The notes: generated by a model not told the origin, from the sequence alone. Positions 28,262-37,178 are shown, numbered from the stretch's first letter. The stretch is DNA of 64,000 bases from JAYRSJ01 sp041920215 (GCA_041920215.1 JAYRSJ010000001.1:62001-126000); one strand, 5' to 3'. Made by a program: numbers and translations.

Positions 28262-29388
28262 TCACGCCGGCGCTGCACACAGGCCCGGACGACGACTGCC
28301 AGCTGAGCCTGCGGCTGCAGCGCGGCAGCGGCTTCGCGCTGGACATCGAGGCGCTGCGCTTCCCGCTCCGCGGCATCACCGCGCTGTTCGGCCCCTCGGG
28401 CTGCGGCAAGACCACGCTGCTGCGCTGCGTGGCCGGGCTGGAGCGGGCTGCGGGCCGGGTGCAGATCGGCGCGCAGCTGTGGCAGGACGACGCCCAGGCC
28501 CTGTTCCGACCGACCTGGCAGCGCGCGGTGGGCTATGTGTTCCAGGAGGCCAGCCTGTTCGAGCACCTCGATGTGGAGGCCAATCTGCGCTACGGCCTGC
28601 GCCGCGCCGGCGATCGCGCGGCGCGCGCGCGCGGCGAGCAGCTGCTGGAGCAGGCCATCACGCTGCTGGGCATCGCAGCGCTGCGCGGCCGCCGGGTGCA
28701 GCAGCTGTCGGGCGGCGAGCGCCAACGGGTGGCGATCGCCCGCGCGCTGGCGGCCGATCCGCGCCTGCTGCTGCTGGACGAGCCGATGGCGGCGCTGGAT
28801 GCCGCGCGCCGCCAGGACATCCTGCCCTGGCTGGAGCGCCTGCGCGACGAACTGGCCCTGCCCATGCTTTACGTCAGCCATGCGGCCGACGAGGTGGCCC
28901 GCCTGGCCGACACCCTGGTGGTGCTGCGCGCCGGCCGGGTGCTGGCCCAGGGGCCGGTGGCTCAGGTGATGAGCGACAGCGCCGCCCAGCAGCTCTTCGG
29001 CGACGAAACCGCCAGCCTGCTGCGCGGCCAGGTTCTGGAGCGGGCGGCGGACGACCATCTGCTGCGCATCGCCTTCGACGGCGGCAGCCTCTGGCTGCGC
29101 GATACCGGCCTGGCTCTGGGCAGCGCGGTGCGCCTGCGGCTGCTGGCCCGCGATGTCAGCGTCGCGCTGGCACCGCCGCAGGCCAGCAGCGTGCAGAACC
29201 ACTGGCCGGTGCTGATCGAGCGCCTGGACCCCGACGCCGGCCATGCCTCGCAGGTGCTGCTGCGCCTGCGCTGCGGCAGCGCCACCGTGCTGCAGGCCCG
29301 GGTGACGCTGCGCGCGGTGCGCCAGCTGGGCCTGGCGCCGGGTCAGCAGGTCTGGGCCCTGGCCAAGTCGGTGGCCCTGGTGGGCTAG
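28258..29388 (+). CDS. modC: molybdate ABC transporter ATP-binding protein ModC
   Basis: A 376-residue ATPase that energises molybdate import. Walker A GPSGCGKTT, signature LSGGERQRVAIARAL and Walker B LLLLDEPMAALD are intact, followed by the H-loop YVSHAADE. The C-terminal third is a regulatory Mop domain (ARDVSVALAPPQASSVQNHW) as in ModC of other proteobacteria. The ATG at 28258 overlaps the modB stop; an upstream in-frame extension inside modB was rejected. Last gene of the operon; no clear terminator is seen in the 105 bases before the prohibitin gene. Confidence 0.94.
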   Translation: MITPALHTGPDDDCQLSLRLQRGSGFALDIEALRFPLRGITALFGPSGCGKTTLLRCVAGLERAAGRVQIGAQLWQDDAQALFRPTWQRAVGYVFQEASLFEHLDVEANLRYGLRRAGDRAARARGEQLLEQAITLLGIAALRGRRVQQLSGGERQRVAIARALAADPRLLLLDEPMAALDAARRQDILPWLERLRDELALPMLYVSHAADEVARLADTLVVLRAGRVLAQGPVAQVMSDSAAQQLFGDETASLLRGQVLERAADDHLLRIAFDGGSLWLRDTGLALGSAVRLRLLARDVSVALAPPQASSVQNHWPVLIERLDPDAGHASQVLLRLRCGSATVLQARVTLRAVRQLGLAPGQQVWALAKSVALVG

Positions 29389-29493
29389 GCCGCACCGGCC
29401 GCGGCATGGCAAACCCTGAGCCCGGCGCGCCTCGGCAGGCCCGCCAGGCCTGCTAGCCTTCGGGCGCGGCCGCCCTGGCCGCGCAGGGAATGA

Positions 29494-30360
29494 GTGAGTC
29501 ATCCAACAATGAGCTTCAGCAGCAATAGCAATGGCAGCGGCGCGCTGCGCTGGGTCGGCAAGGCGGCCGCGCTGGTCATCGGCCTGATCGTCGTCGTCAG
29601 CCTGGTCAATCCGGTGCGCATCGTGCAATCGGGCACGCGCGGCGTCATCACCACCTTCGGCAAGGTCGATCCCACGCCGCTGGGCGAGGGCATCCACTTC
29701 GTCGTGCCCCTGGTCAACAAGGTGCACATGATCGATGTGCGCCTGCAGAAGAACGAGGGCAAGGGCGTAGCCGCCTCGCGCGATCTGCAGCAGGTTTCCG
29801 TCTCGGCCGCGCTGAACTGGCGCCTGGACCCGGCGCTGGTGGCCCAGACCTTCCAGAGCATTGGCAATGAATATGCGGTGGCGGCCCGCGTGATCGAGCC
29901 GGCCGCCCAGGAGGCCACCAAGGCCATCGCCGCCCAGTACACCGCCGAGGAACTGGTGACCAAGCGCACCGAGGTCAGCGGCAAGATCCGCGACGCGCTG
30001 GAGCAGCGCCTGAAGCGGCACGGCGTCATCGTCGACTCGCTGGCCGCGGTCAACTACGACTTCTCCACCGTCTTCGACAAGGCCATCGAGGCCAAGGTCG
30101 AGGCCGAGCAGAAGAAGCTCACCGCCGAGCGCGACCTGGAACGCATCAAGGTCGAGGCCGAGCAGGCCCTGGCCAAGGCGCGCGGCGAGGCCGAATCGCT
30201 GAAGGCCAAGCGCCTGGAGATCACCCCCGACCTGCTGCGCCTGAAGCAGCTGGAGAACGAGACCGAGGCGATCAAGAAATGGGACGGCAAGCTGCCCCAG
30301 GTGACCGGTGGCGCGACACCCTTTGTGCAGCTCAACAGCGGCAGCGCCGCCGGCCGCTGA
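29494..30360 (+). CDS. prohibitin/SPFH family membrane protein
   Basis: A 288-residue protein with one N-terminal membrane helix (about residues 22-42, VGKAAALVIGLIVVVSL) and a periplasm- or membrane-facing SPFH domain (GTRGVITTFGKVDPTPLGEGIHFVVP). A long charged coiled coil (about residues 175-235, rich in Glu, Lys and Ala) follows and would drive assembly into rings. Such proteins scaffold membrane regions and regulate proteases such as FtsH in the related HflK/HflC system. It is a stand-alone gene, more like mitochondrial prohibitin than HflC. GTG 29494 has an AGGGA site; ATG 29509 is an alternative. Confidence 0.88.
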   Translation: MSHPTMSFSSNSNGSGALRWVGKAAALVIGLIVVVSLVNPVRIVQSGTRGVITTFGKVDPTPLGEGIHFVVPLVNKVHMIDVRLQKNEGKGVAASRDLQQVSVSAALNWRLDPALVAQTFQSIGNEYAVAARVIEPAAQEATKAIAAQYTAEELVTKRTEVSGKIRDALEQRLKRHGVIVDSLAAVNYDFSTVFDKAIEAKVEAEQKKLTAERDLERIKVEAEQALAKARGEAESLKAKRLEITPDLLRLKQLENETEAIKKWDGKLPQVTGGATPFVQLNSGSAAGR

Positions 30361-30373
30361 GCCCTCCGCCCGC

Positions 30374-30583
30374 TCAGGGCTCCAGCATCAGCAGGGCCTC
30401 GTCGCGCCAGTAGGCCACCGCCTCGTAATAGCCCTCCCAGACACAGCCCAGGCAGCCGCGGCCGCAGCAGCTATCGGGTTCGGGCGGCCATTCACGCAGG
30501 CTGATCTGGGCCCGGGCGGCGCGCTCCTGCAGATGCTTCAGCACGGCCAGCGCGGTTTCGCGGTCGGTGATGGGGAAATTCAT
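30374..30583 (-). CDS. small oxidoreductase-like (Oxidored-like) cysteine-rich protein
   Basis: A 69-residue protein matching the Oxidored-like domain, a short cysteine-rich motif shared by bacteria and eukaryotic oxidoreductase-like proteins. The signature is PPEPDSCCGRGCLGCVWEGY with four closely spaced cysteines, likely a metal or cluster site. No activity has been assigned to the family with confidence. The N-terminal half is helical (TALAVLKHLQERAARAQ). It lies 13 bases from the end of the converging prohibitin-like gene. Confidence 0.8.
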   Translation of the reverse strand: MNFPITDRETALAVLKHLQERAARAQISLREWPPEPDSCCGRGCLGCVWEGYYEAVAYWRDEALLMLEP

Positions 30584-30665
30584 GGTGGCCCGTATTGGAC
30601 CAGAGCGGCGCGGCGTAGGTGGGCCTCGGCGGTAGAGCGCAGCCGCATCCCGGCGCAGCCCTCGC

Positions 30666-31373
30666 TCAGCGCAGGCTGCCGAACACCTTCTTCAGCAGCG
30701 CGCTGCCGGTGCCCACCGGGTCCTGGCGGATCTTGCGCTCCTCTTCGCCGATCACCAGAAACAGCCCGTCCAGCGCGCGGCGGGTCACGTAGCTCTGGAT
30801 ATTGGCGTCCTCGCTCCTGACCAGGCCCAGGCCGGCGGCCTTGCCGGCCACCGCGTTGTACTTGTCGGCCAGCTTCAGCTTCTGGGTGGCCTGGGTCACG
30901 ATGGGCAGGAATTTCTCGGTCAGCGGCACGCGGGTCTTGGCAGCGAAGAACTGGGTGGCCGAATCGTCGGGGCCGCGCAGGATCTGCAGCCCGTCTTCCA
31001 CGCTCATGGACTTCACCGCCTGCACCAGCAGGGGCTTGGCGGCCGGCACCGCGGCCTCGGCGGCGCGGTTCATCGCCAGGATCAGCTCGTCGAGCCGGCG
31101 GCTCTGGCCGGTGGCCTTGAGCAGCTTGGCCGCGCCGCGCAGGCTGTCGGGCAGCTCGATGCGCACCCGGTCATTGGCCAGAAAGCCATCATTGCGCCCC
31201 AGCAGGCCCACCGCCGCCACCGCGCCGCGCTCCAGCGCGGCGCGGATGCCACTGGCGGCGTCGGTCTCGCTCAGCGCCCAGGCAGGCCCCGCCGATGCCA
31301 GGCCCAGCCAGGCGCCGGGCAGGGCCAGCAGCAGCTGACGGCGGGGGGAAAGATGGCGGTTCTTCTTCAGCAT
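30666..31373 (-). CDS. DUF4197 family exported protein
   Basis: A 235-residue protein with a signal peptide (LLLALPGAWLGLASAGPAWA) and a helical body matching DUF4197, found mostly in proteobacteria and bacteroidetes. Recognisable segments are ASGIRAALERGAVAAVGLLG, VRIELPDSLR, FFAAKTRVPLTEKFLPIV and the C-terminal YVTRRALDGLFLVIGEEERKIR. The protein is probably periplasmic; some relatives carry lipoprotein signals but no lipobox is clear here. Function unknown. It stands alone between the Oxidored-like gene and the phn operon on the same strand. Confidence 0.88.
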   Translation of the reverse strand: MLKKNRHLSPRRQLLLALPGAWLGLASAGPAWALSETDAASGIRAALERGAVAAVGLLGRNDGFLANDRVRIELPDSLRGAAKLLKATGQSRRLDELILAMNRAAEAAVPAAKPLLVQAVKSMSVEDGLQILRGPDDSATQFFAAKTRVPLTEKFLPIVTQATQKLKLADKYNAVAGKAAGLGLVRSEDANIQSYVTRRALDGLFLVIGEEERKIRQDPVGTGSALLKKVFGSLR

Positions 31374-31425
31374 CGCAAGGCCTCCGGAGCAGCAGCGTCA
31401 AGACCCGATCTTGCCACCAGCCCTG

Positions 31426-32589
31426 TCAGGCCACGCGCCGGCCCCGTACCACCGTCTCGCGCAGCAGCGGCAAGCCGTCCAGCTCGCCCACCCGCAGCAG
31501 GTCGGCGCGCAGGCCCGGCGCGATCTGGCCGCGGTCAGCCAGGCCGCAGGCCCGTGCCGGCTTCAAGGCCACCACGGCCAGGGCCTCGCTGGGCGAGAAA
31601 CCGGCCTCGTGCTGCAGCCGCCAGGCCGCCTGCAGCAGGCTGGTTGGCACATAGTCGGAGGACAGCACATCCAGCACCCCCTCGCGCGCCAGCTCCAGCA
31701 CCGAGACATTGCCCGAGTGCGAGCCGCCGCGCAGCACATTGGGCGCGCCGGCCGCTGTGGCCAGGCCCAGGGCCTTGGCATGGCGGGCCGCCGCCAGCGT
31801 GGTGGGGAACTCGCTGATGCTGGCGCCCAGGCTCAGCGCCTCGTCCACATGGTCCAGCGTGGTGTCGTCGTGGGTGGCCAGGGCCACGCCATGCTGGCGG
31901 GCGAAATCGGCGAACCAGGCGCGGTTGGGCGCCGCATGGCGGGCCTGGCGCTCGGGCGCGATGCGCACCTCGGCCTCGAACTGCGCGTCGCTCCAACCCT
32001 TCTTGCCGGTGTAGTAGACCCGCGCATGCTCGATATCGCGCCACTGGCGCTGGCCCGGCGTATGGTCCATCAGCGAGATCAGGCGCAGGCGCGGATGGCC
32101 GGCAAAGGGCTGGAACAGCTCGCGCGCATTGGGCGCCGGCAGCTCGCAGCGGATATGGATCAGATGCTCGGCCCGCAGCGCATCGGCCGCCTCCAGCTTG
32201 GCGATCGCGTCCAGCACCTCGGCCTGGCTGCGGGCGCGAAAGCCCTCGCCATAGGGGTCGCCCACACCGATCGCGTCGAACACCGTCGTGATGCCGGCGG
32301 CGGCCACCTCGGCATCGTGGGCCTGCAGCGCGCCCAGCATCGGGAACACCGTCTTGGGCCGCGGCGTCACATGCCGCTCCAGATTGTCGGTATGGATCTC
32401 CACCAGGCCGGGCAGCAGCCAGTCGCCGCCCCAGTCCTCGGCCTGCGGCAGGGCGCTGCTGCCGCAGGCGATCTCGGCGATACGCCCGTCGCGCAGCAAG
32501 ACCTGACCCCGTATCGTCTCCCCGGCCAGCACGATGCGGGCATTGCTGATCAGGCGCTCGGGCACCGCTGATGATGGGGCGTGGCTCAT
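31426..32589 (-). CDS. phnM: C-P lyase pathway triphosphate diphosphatase PhnM
   Basis: A 387-residue amidohydrolase-fold enzyme that removes pyrophosphate from ribose-1-phosphonate-5-triphosphate before C-P bond cleavage. The metal-binding sequence GLVEIHTDNLERH, the HIRCELP and LMDHTPGQRQW segments, and LATHDDTT are characteristic of PhnM. The start overlaps the phnL stop as ATGA. It is the last gene of phnGHIJ-GNAT-KLM. Expression should follow the PHO-box promoter upstream of phnG. Length is close to the 378 residues of E. coli PhnM. Confidence 0.95.
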   Translation of the reverse strand: MSHAPSSAVPERLISNARIVLAGETIRGQVLLRDGRIAEIACGSSALPQAEDWGGDWLLPGLVEIHTDNLERHVTPRPKTVFPMLGALQAHDAEVAAAGITTVFDAIGVGDPYGEGFRARSQAEVLDAIAKLEAADALRAEHLIHIRCELPAPNARELFQPFAGHPRLRLISLMDHTPGQRQWRDIEHARVYYTGKKGWSDAQFEAEVRIAPERQARHAAPNRAWFADFARQHGVALATHDDTTLDHVDEALSLGASISEFPTTLAAARHAKALGLATAAGAPNVLRGGSHSGNVSVLELAREGVLDVLSSDYVPTSLLQAAWRLQHEAGFSPSEALAVVALKPARACGLADRGQIAPGLRADLLRVGELDGLPLLRETVVRGRRVA

Positions 32590-33326
32590 GCGGCTTCCTT
32601 CTGCAAGTCCTGGGGCGCCGGCTGGCGGCTGATCGCGAGGCAGCGGTCGGCCACCGCCTCGCGTACCTCCTCGTCGTGAAAGATGCCGACGACGGCACAG
32701 CCGGCCGCCTTGGCCTCCTGGATCATCGCCACCACCACCCGGCGGTTGGCCGCGTCCAGCGAGGCGGTGGGCTCGTCCAGCAGCAGCAGCTCGGCCGGCG
32801 CGACGAAGCCGCGGGCGATGTTGACCCGCTGCTGCTCGCCACCCGAGAAGGTGGCCGGCGGCAGCTCCCACAGGCCCGGCGGCAGATTGAGCCGCGCCAG
32901 CAGCGCGGCCGCCCGCTCGCGGGCGCGCTGGGCATCGCGCTCGCCGGCCTCCATGGCCCGCTCGGCCACCAGCTGCAGCGCCCCCACCCGCGGCAGCGCG
33001 CGCAGGAACTGGCTCACATAGGCCAGGCGGCGACGCCGCAGCGCCAGGATCTGCTGCGGGTCGGCCTGCACCAGGTCCAGCGAGCCGCCACCGGGCTGGC
33101 GCCACAGGATCTGGCCGCTGTCGGCGCCATAGCTGCCGTACAGGCATTTCATCAGCGTGGACTTGCCCTGACCCGAAGGGCCCACCAGGGCCAGGCATTC
33201 GCCGCGCCGCAGCGTCAGCGACACCCCCTCCAGCACCGGCAGCTGCAGGCCCGCGCGCAGATGCAGCGTGAAGCTCTTGCTCAGCTCGCGCACGCTCAAC
33301 AAAGGCTGTTCGTTCGGTTCAATCAT
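32586..33326 (-). CDS. phnL: C-P lyase subunit PhnL (ABC-type ATPase)
   Basis: A 246-residue ABC-family ATPase of the C-P lyase system, not a transporter component. Walker A GPSGQGKST, signature FSGGEQQRVNIARG and Walker B LLLLDEPTASLD are intact, with the H-loop GIFHDEE. With PhnI, G and H it supports formation of the ribose-1-phosphonate triphosphate and assembles on the core complex with PhnK. The start overlaps phnK's stop (ATGA), and its stop overlaps phnM's start, showing a compact translationally coupled operon. Confidence 0.94.
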   Translation of the reverse strand: MIEPNEQPLLSVRELSKSFTLHLRAGLQLPVLEGVSLTLRRGECLALVGPSGQGKSTLMKCLYGSYGADSGQILWRQPGGGSLDLVQADPQQILALRRRRLAYVSQFLRALPRVGALQLVAERAMEAGERDAQRARERAAALLARLNLPPGLWELPPATFSGGEQQRVNIARGFVAPAELLLLDEPTASLDAANRRVVVAMIQEAKAAGCAVVGIFHDEEVREAVADRCLAISRQPAPQDLQKEAA

Positions 33327-34132
33327 GGTGCCACCACCGAGGAGACCAGCAGCTGGGTATAGGGATGCTGGGGATCGTCCAGCACCCGGTCGGTCAGGCC
33401 CTGCTCGACGATGCGGCCCTGGCGCATCACCAGGGTGCGCTGGGCCAGCAGGCGGGCCACGCCCAGATCATGGGTGACGATGATGACCGCCAGTCGCAGC
33501 CGCGCCACCAGGCCGCGCAGCAGGTCCAGCAGCCGGGCCTGCACCGAGACGTCCAGGCCCGAGGTGGGCTCGTCCATCAGCACCAGGCGCGGCTCGGTGA
33601 CCAGATTGCGGGCGATCTGCAGGCGCTGGCGCATGCCGCCCGAGAAGTCGCGCGGCAGCTCGTCCAGACGCTGCGGGTCCAGCTCCACCGCCTCCATCCA
33701 GGCGCTGCCGCTGCTGCGCAGCTGCGCGTAGCGGCGCTCGCCGCGGGCCATCAGGCGCTCGCCGATATTGGCGCCGGCGCTGACCTGCAGGCGCAGGCCC
33801 TCGGCCGGGTTCTGCTCGACAAACCCCCATTCGCTGCGGGCCAGCAGGCGACGCTCGCGCTCGGCCAGCCCATGCATATCGACCCAGTCGCCGGCCGCGC
33901 GTCGGTAGGCCACCTGGCCCGGCGCGCAGGCGATGCGGCCGGCAATGCAGCGCAGCAGCGTGCTCTTGCCGGAGCCCGATTCGCCGACGATGGCCAGCAC
34001 CTCGCCGGCATGCAGGTCCAGGCTGGCCTCCTGCACCGCCCAGCCGCGGCTGCCGGCAAAGCGGTGGCTCAAGCGCTGTACCCGCAGCAGCGCCTCGTCT
34101 TCAGGCGTGCCCATGCTGATCGTTCCGTTCAT
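33323..34132 (-). CDS. phnK: C-P lyase subunit PhnK (ABC-type ATPase)
   Basis: A 269-residue ABC-type ATPase that binds the PhnGHIJ core as a dimer and is needed for catalysis in vivo. Walker A GESGSGKST, signature FSGGMRQRLQIARNL and Walker B LVLMDEPTSGLD are present, followed by IIVTHDLGVARLL. The ATG at 34132 overlaps the stop of the upstream GNAT gene, which supports this start over the second ATG at 34114. PhnK normally follows phnJ directly; here a GNAT gene is inserted between them. Confidence 0.94.
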   Translation of the reverse strand: MNGTISMGTPEDEALLRVQRLSHRFAGSRGWAVQEASLDLHAGEVLAIVGESGSGKSTLLRCIAGRIACAPGQVAYRRAAGDWVDMHGLAERERRLLARSEWGFVEQNPAEGLRLQVSAGANIGERLMARGERRYAQLRSSGSAWMEAVELDPQRLDELPRDFSGGMRQRLQIARNLVTEPRLVLMDEPTSGLDVSVQARLLDLLRGLVARLRLAVIIVTHDLGVARLLAQRTLVMRQGRIVEQGLTDRVLDDPQHPYTQLLVSSVVAP

Positions 34133-34602
34133 CGCTGCGCTCCCAGCGCGATATGAAAGCTGTAGCCGTGACGCGCGAAGCCCAGATGCTCGTAGAAGGC
34201 ATGGGCCGCGTCGCGCCGGGCGTTGCTGGACAGGGCCAGCTTGTAGCAGCCGGCCGCCTGCGCCACCGCCATCGCCTCCTCCATCAGCAGCCGTCCCAGG
34301 CCCACGCCCTGGGCCTGCGGATGCACCGCCACATCCTCCACCAGGGCCTCGGGCGCCTGGCCATGGGCCAGCAGCGGCAGGATGTAGAGGGTCAGGCAGC
34401 CCAGCAGCCGGGGCCGGCCCTGCGCGTCCAGGCCCTCGGCCAGCCACAGCTGCGCGCCCAGGGCCTGCATGCGCTGCCAGCTTTGCTGCGCGCCCTCCAG
34501 CGTCAGCGTGCCGGGCTCGTCCAGACCGCTGGCGACGAAGAGCTCCAGCACGCCGGCCAGATCCTCGGCCTGGCCCAGTCGCAGGCGCAGATCTCTCATC
34601 AT
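34129..34602 (-). CDS. GNAT family N-acetyltransferase inside the phn operon
   Basis: A 157-residue acetyltransferase with the GNAT acetyl-CoA loop VHPQAQGVGLGRLLMEEAM and the C-terminal YEHLGFARHGYSF. Its ATG at 34602 overlaps the phnJ stop and its own stop overlaps the phnK start, so it is fully embedded in the operon. PhnO of E. coli is a GNAT that acetylates aminoalkylphosphonates before C-P cleavage or to detoxify 1-aminoalkylphosphonates; a PhnO-like role is likely from context, but similarity to E. coli PhnO is only at family level, so I leave the symbol blank. Confidence 0.85.
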   Translation of the reverse strand: MMRDLRLRLGQAEDLAGVLELFVASGLDEPGTLTLEGAQQSWQRMQALGAQLWLAEGLDAQGRPRLLGCLTLYILPLLAHGQAPEALVEDVAVHPQAQGVGLGRLLMEEAMAVAQAAGCYKLALSSNARRDAAHAFYEHLGFARHGYSFHIALGAQR

Positions 34603-35447
34603 GGGGCAGCCCTCTCTGCTTGGCGTTCGCGACAGTAGTCGGTGTCGGAGCAGGTCCACAGCGTGCCGCCCTCGGCCAGCGGCACCTCGTCCAGATAGCT
34701 GTCGCGGCTGCCGCACAGGCCGCAGGCATGGCCCTGCGGGGCCACCGCGAAGGGCCGGTCGGTGAAGTCCAGGCTCCTGACCGAGGTGTAGGGCGGCACC
34801 GCATAGAGCCGCTTCTCGCGCCCGGCGCCGAAGAGCTGCAGCGCCGGCATGCGGTCCATCTTGGGATTGTCGAAGGCCGGGATCGGCGAGGGCGCCATCA
34901 CATGGCGGCCGTGGACCAGCACCGGATGGTCGTAGCTGCTGTCGATGCGGCCCCAGTGCGCCAGGTCCTCGTAGAGCTTCACCTGCATCAGGCCGTACTC
35001 CTGGAAGGCATGGGCCTTGGCCGCCTCGGCGCGGCGCGGCTCCAGCTTGTACAGCGGCTCGGGCTGCGGCACCTGGTAGACCAGGATCTGGGCCTCGCCA
35101 AGCGGCGTCTCGGGGATGCGGTGGCGGGTCTGTATCAGCGTGGCCGCGCGGGTGCTCTCGGTGGTGGCCACGCCGGTGCAGTGGGCGAAGAAGCGACGGA
35201 TATTGACCGCATTGGTGGTGTCGTCCGAGCCCTGGTCGATCACCTTGAGCACATCGGCGGCGCCGATCAGCGCCGCGGTCAGCTGGATGCCGCCGGTGCC
35301 CCAGCCATAGGCCAGCGGCAGCTCGCGCGAGCCGAAGGGCACCTGGTGGCCGGGCACCGCCACCGCCTTCAGCAGGCTGCGCCGGATCATGCGCTTGGCA
35401 TGCTCGTCCAGGTAGGCGAAGTTGTAGCCTTGGGCCAGATCGTTCAT
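34599..35447 (-). CDS. phnJ: C-P lyase PhnJ (radical SAM carbon-phosphorus lyase)
   Basis: The 282-residue catalytic subunit that breaks the carbon-phosphorus bond, yielding a hydrocarbon and ribose-1,2-cyclic phosphate-5-phosphate. The cluster cysteines are in CGLCGSRDSYLDEV and TCSDTDYC, spaced C-x2-C-x20-C-x5-C, one residue shorter in the long gap than I recall for E. coli. Upstream landmarks are YGWGTGGIQLT, IDQGSDDTTNAVNIRRFF and YEDLAHWGRID. The ATG overlaps the phnI stop. It functions in the PhnGHIJ core. Its presence shows the cell can use methylphosphonate-type compounds. Confidence 0.96.
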   Translation of the reverse strand: MNDLAQGYNFAYLDEHAKRMIRRSLLKAVAVPGHQVPFGSRELPLAYGWGTGGIQLTAALIGAADVLKVIDQGSDDTTNAVNIRRFFAHCTGVATTESTRAATLIQTRHRIPETPLGEAQILVYQVPQPEPLYKLEPRRAEAAKAHAFQEYGLMQVKLYEDLAHWGRIDSSYDHPVLVHGRHVMAPSPIPAFDNPKMDRMPALQLFGAGREKRLYAVPPYTSVRSLDFTDRPFAVAPQGHACGLCGSRDSYLDEVPLAEGGTLWTCSDTDYCRERQAERAAP

Positions 35448-36550
35448 GCGGGCTGCTCCTCTCGGTCCTCGCGCAGCGCCCGGAGCATCTGCAGCTCGGA
35501 CTCGAAGGTCACGTAATGCGGCAGCTTCAGATGCTGGACAAAGCCCGAGGCCTCGACGTTGTCGCTGTGCGCCAGCGCGTATTCCTGCTGCTGGGCCGGA
35601 CTCGTGATCGCCTCGCCGAACTCCTCGGCGCGCAGCGCCCGGTCCACCAGGCTCATCGCCATGGCCTTGCGCTCGCCATGGCCCAGCACGAGACCATAGC
35701 CGCGGGTGAACTGCGGCGGCTGCGCGTCGCTGCCGACGAACTGGGTGATCATCTGGCACTCGGTCAGCTCCACCTCGCCCAGCTCGACGGCGAAGCCCAG
35801 TTCCTCGGCCATGAACTCGACCACCACCCGGCCGTGGCGGATCTCGCCGGCAAAGGGATGGCTGTTGGCATAGCCACGCTGGGTGCTGTAAGCCAGGCCG
35901 AGGATCCAGCCCTCGTCGCCGCGCGCCAGCATCTGCAGCCGCGCCGCGCGGTCCAGCGGATAAAGCGGCGGCTGGCGGGTGATGTCGGCCGGCTCGGCTG
36001 CCGCCTCGTCGGCCGGCGCCCGCTCCTGCTCGATCAGGCCGGCCGCATCGAGCTGCTGCAAGGCATGGGGCAGGATCTCGGGCCAGGCCTCGGCCACAGC
36101 CGCGGGTGGGCTCTGCGCCGGCCGCGCCGCGTCGGGCCCGCCCGGCTGCAGCAGGCCGAAGTCCAGCAGGCGCTGGCTGTAGTCGAAGCTGGAGCCCAGC
36201 AGCTGGCCGCCGGGCAGGTCCTTGAAGATGGCCGAGATGCGGCGCTGCACCCGCATCGCCGCGGTATCCAGCGGCAGGCTGTAGCCCAGGCGCGGCAGGG
36301 TGCTGCGGTAGGCGCGCAGCAGAAACACCGCCTCCATCGCATCGCCCTGGGCCTGCTTGAGCGCCAGCGCGGCCAGCTGCGGGTCGTAGAGCGAGGCCTC
36401 CGCCATCACCCGGCCCACCGCCAGGCGCTGCTGAGCCAGCAGCTGCTCGACGCCGATCTCGGGCTGTTCGGGATCGCCGCGGCGCTGCTGCTCCAGCAGC
36501 GCCAAGCTGGCGGCGATGGCGGACTCACCGCCTTTGACGGCCACATACAT
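35444..36550 (-). CDS. phnI: C-P lyase core subunit PhnI
   Basis: A 368-residue subunit that displaces the adenine of ATP with phosphonate, with PhnG, H and L. The N-terminus MYVAVKGGESAI and the conserved RGYANSHPFAGEIRHG, GYGLVLGHGERKAMAMSLVD and HVTFESEL-type end (LPHYVTFESELQML) match the family. Start 36550 is one base after the phnH stop; fifty upstream in-frame residues are the shadow of phnH and are rejected. Part of the PhnGHIJ core and coupled to phnJ by ATGA overlap. Length is near the 354 residues of E. coli PhnI, with an Ala/Pro/Glu-rich loop around residues 165-215 that makes it longer. Confidence 0.95.
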   Translation of the reverse strand: MYVAVKGGESAIAASLALLEQQRRGDPEQPEIGVEQLLAQQRLAVGRVMAEASLYDPQLAALALKQAQGDAMEAVFLLRAYRSTLPRLGYSLPLDTAAMRVQRRISAIFKDLPGGQLLGSSFDYSQRLLDFGLLQPGGPDAARPAQSPPAAVAEAWPEILPHALQQLDAAGLIEQERAPADEAAAEPADITRQPPLYPLDRAARLQMLARGDEGWILGLAYSTQRGYANSHPFAGEIRHGRVVVEFMAEELGFAVELGEVELTECQMITQFVGSDAQPPQFTRGYGLVLGHGERKAMAMSLVDRALRAEEFGEAITSPAQQQEYALAHSDNVEASGFVQHLKLPHYVTFESELQMLRALREDREEQPA

Positions 36551-36551
36551 A

Positions 36552-37178
36552 TCAGCAAACCTCGGTCGTGCGCGGCAGGCCCAGCAGCCCCTCCGCGGCA
36601 AAGAAGACAAAGTCCACACCGCAGGGATAGAGCGCCTGCTGGCTGCGCCGCCAGGCCCAGAAGCCCGCGTCCAGCCCCGCGATGCCGGGTTGATGCTCAT
36701 GCTCGATGCCGGGGCCGCGCCAGCACTGATCCCCGGCAGCGACCAGGGTCCGGACCGCGATCAGCGCGGTGGCGCTGTCCTGCGGCCGCTCGTCGCTGCC
36801 GGCCCGCAGGCGCTGCAACAGCTCGGGGCGGGCCTCGGCGGCATCCAGCAAGGCGAAGTCGGCCGTCTCGGGCGCCTCGGCCCACTGCGGCGCGCTGTGG
36901 AAGCGGCACCAGGCGCGCAGCTCGGCGCTGTCCAGGCCCGGGCTGATCCACAGCCGGATGTCGGCGTCCAGCAGGGTCAGCAGCGCTGCCGCCAGGGCCG
37001 GCGGCAGATCGGCCGGCTGGCCCAGGCCGGGCTGCAGCGCGCCCGTCAGGCTCTGCAGCCGCCCCGGCCGCGCCAGCGCCTCCAGCAGCACGCGAAACAC
37101 CGCCTGGCTTTGCCGCACCGGCTCGGCAAAGCCGGGCGCCAGGCGGGCCAGCAGATCGGGCTCGAGCAGGGCGCTCAT
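36552..37178 (-). CDS. phnH: C-P lyase core subunit PhnH
   Basis: A 208-residue core subunit, homodimer-forming, PLP-transferase-like in fold but without the cofactor. Family segments seen are the N-terminal PGFAEPVRQSQAVFRVLLEALARPG, LLDADIRLWIS and the C-terminal YPCGVDFVFFAAEGLLGLPRTT. The start overlaps the phnG stop as ATGA; the stop is a single base from phnI. It is required for conversion of phosphonate to ribose-1-phosphonate triphosphate. Longer upstream reading in the same frame is non-coding sequence within phnG. Confidence 0.94.
   Translation of the reverse strand: MSALLEPDLLARLAPGFAEPVRQSQAVFRVLLEALARPGRLQSLTGALQPGLGQPADLPPALAAALLTLLDADIRLWISPGLDSAELRAWCRFHSAPQWAEAPETADFALLDAAEARPELLQRLRAGSDERPQDSATALIAVRTLVAAGDQCWRGPGIEHEHQPGIAGLDAGFWAWRRSQQALYPCGVDFVFFAAEGLLGLPRTTEVC

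Noticed and set aside
33323..34804. Extended PhnK beginning upstream near 34804
   Set aside because: The extra N-terminal sequence is the GNAT gene and the end of phnJ read in another frame; the ATGA overlap fixes the start at 34132.
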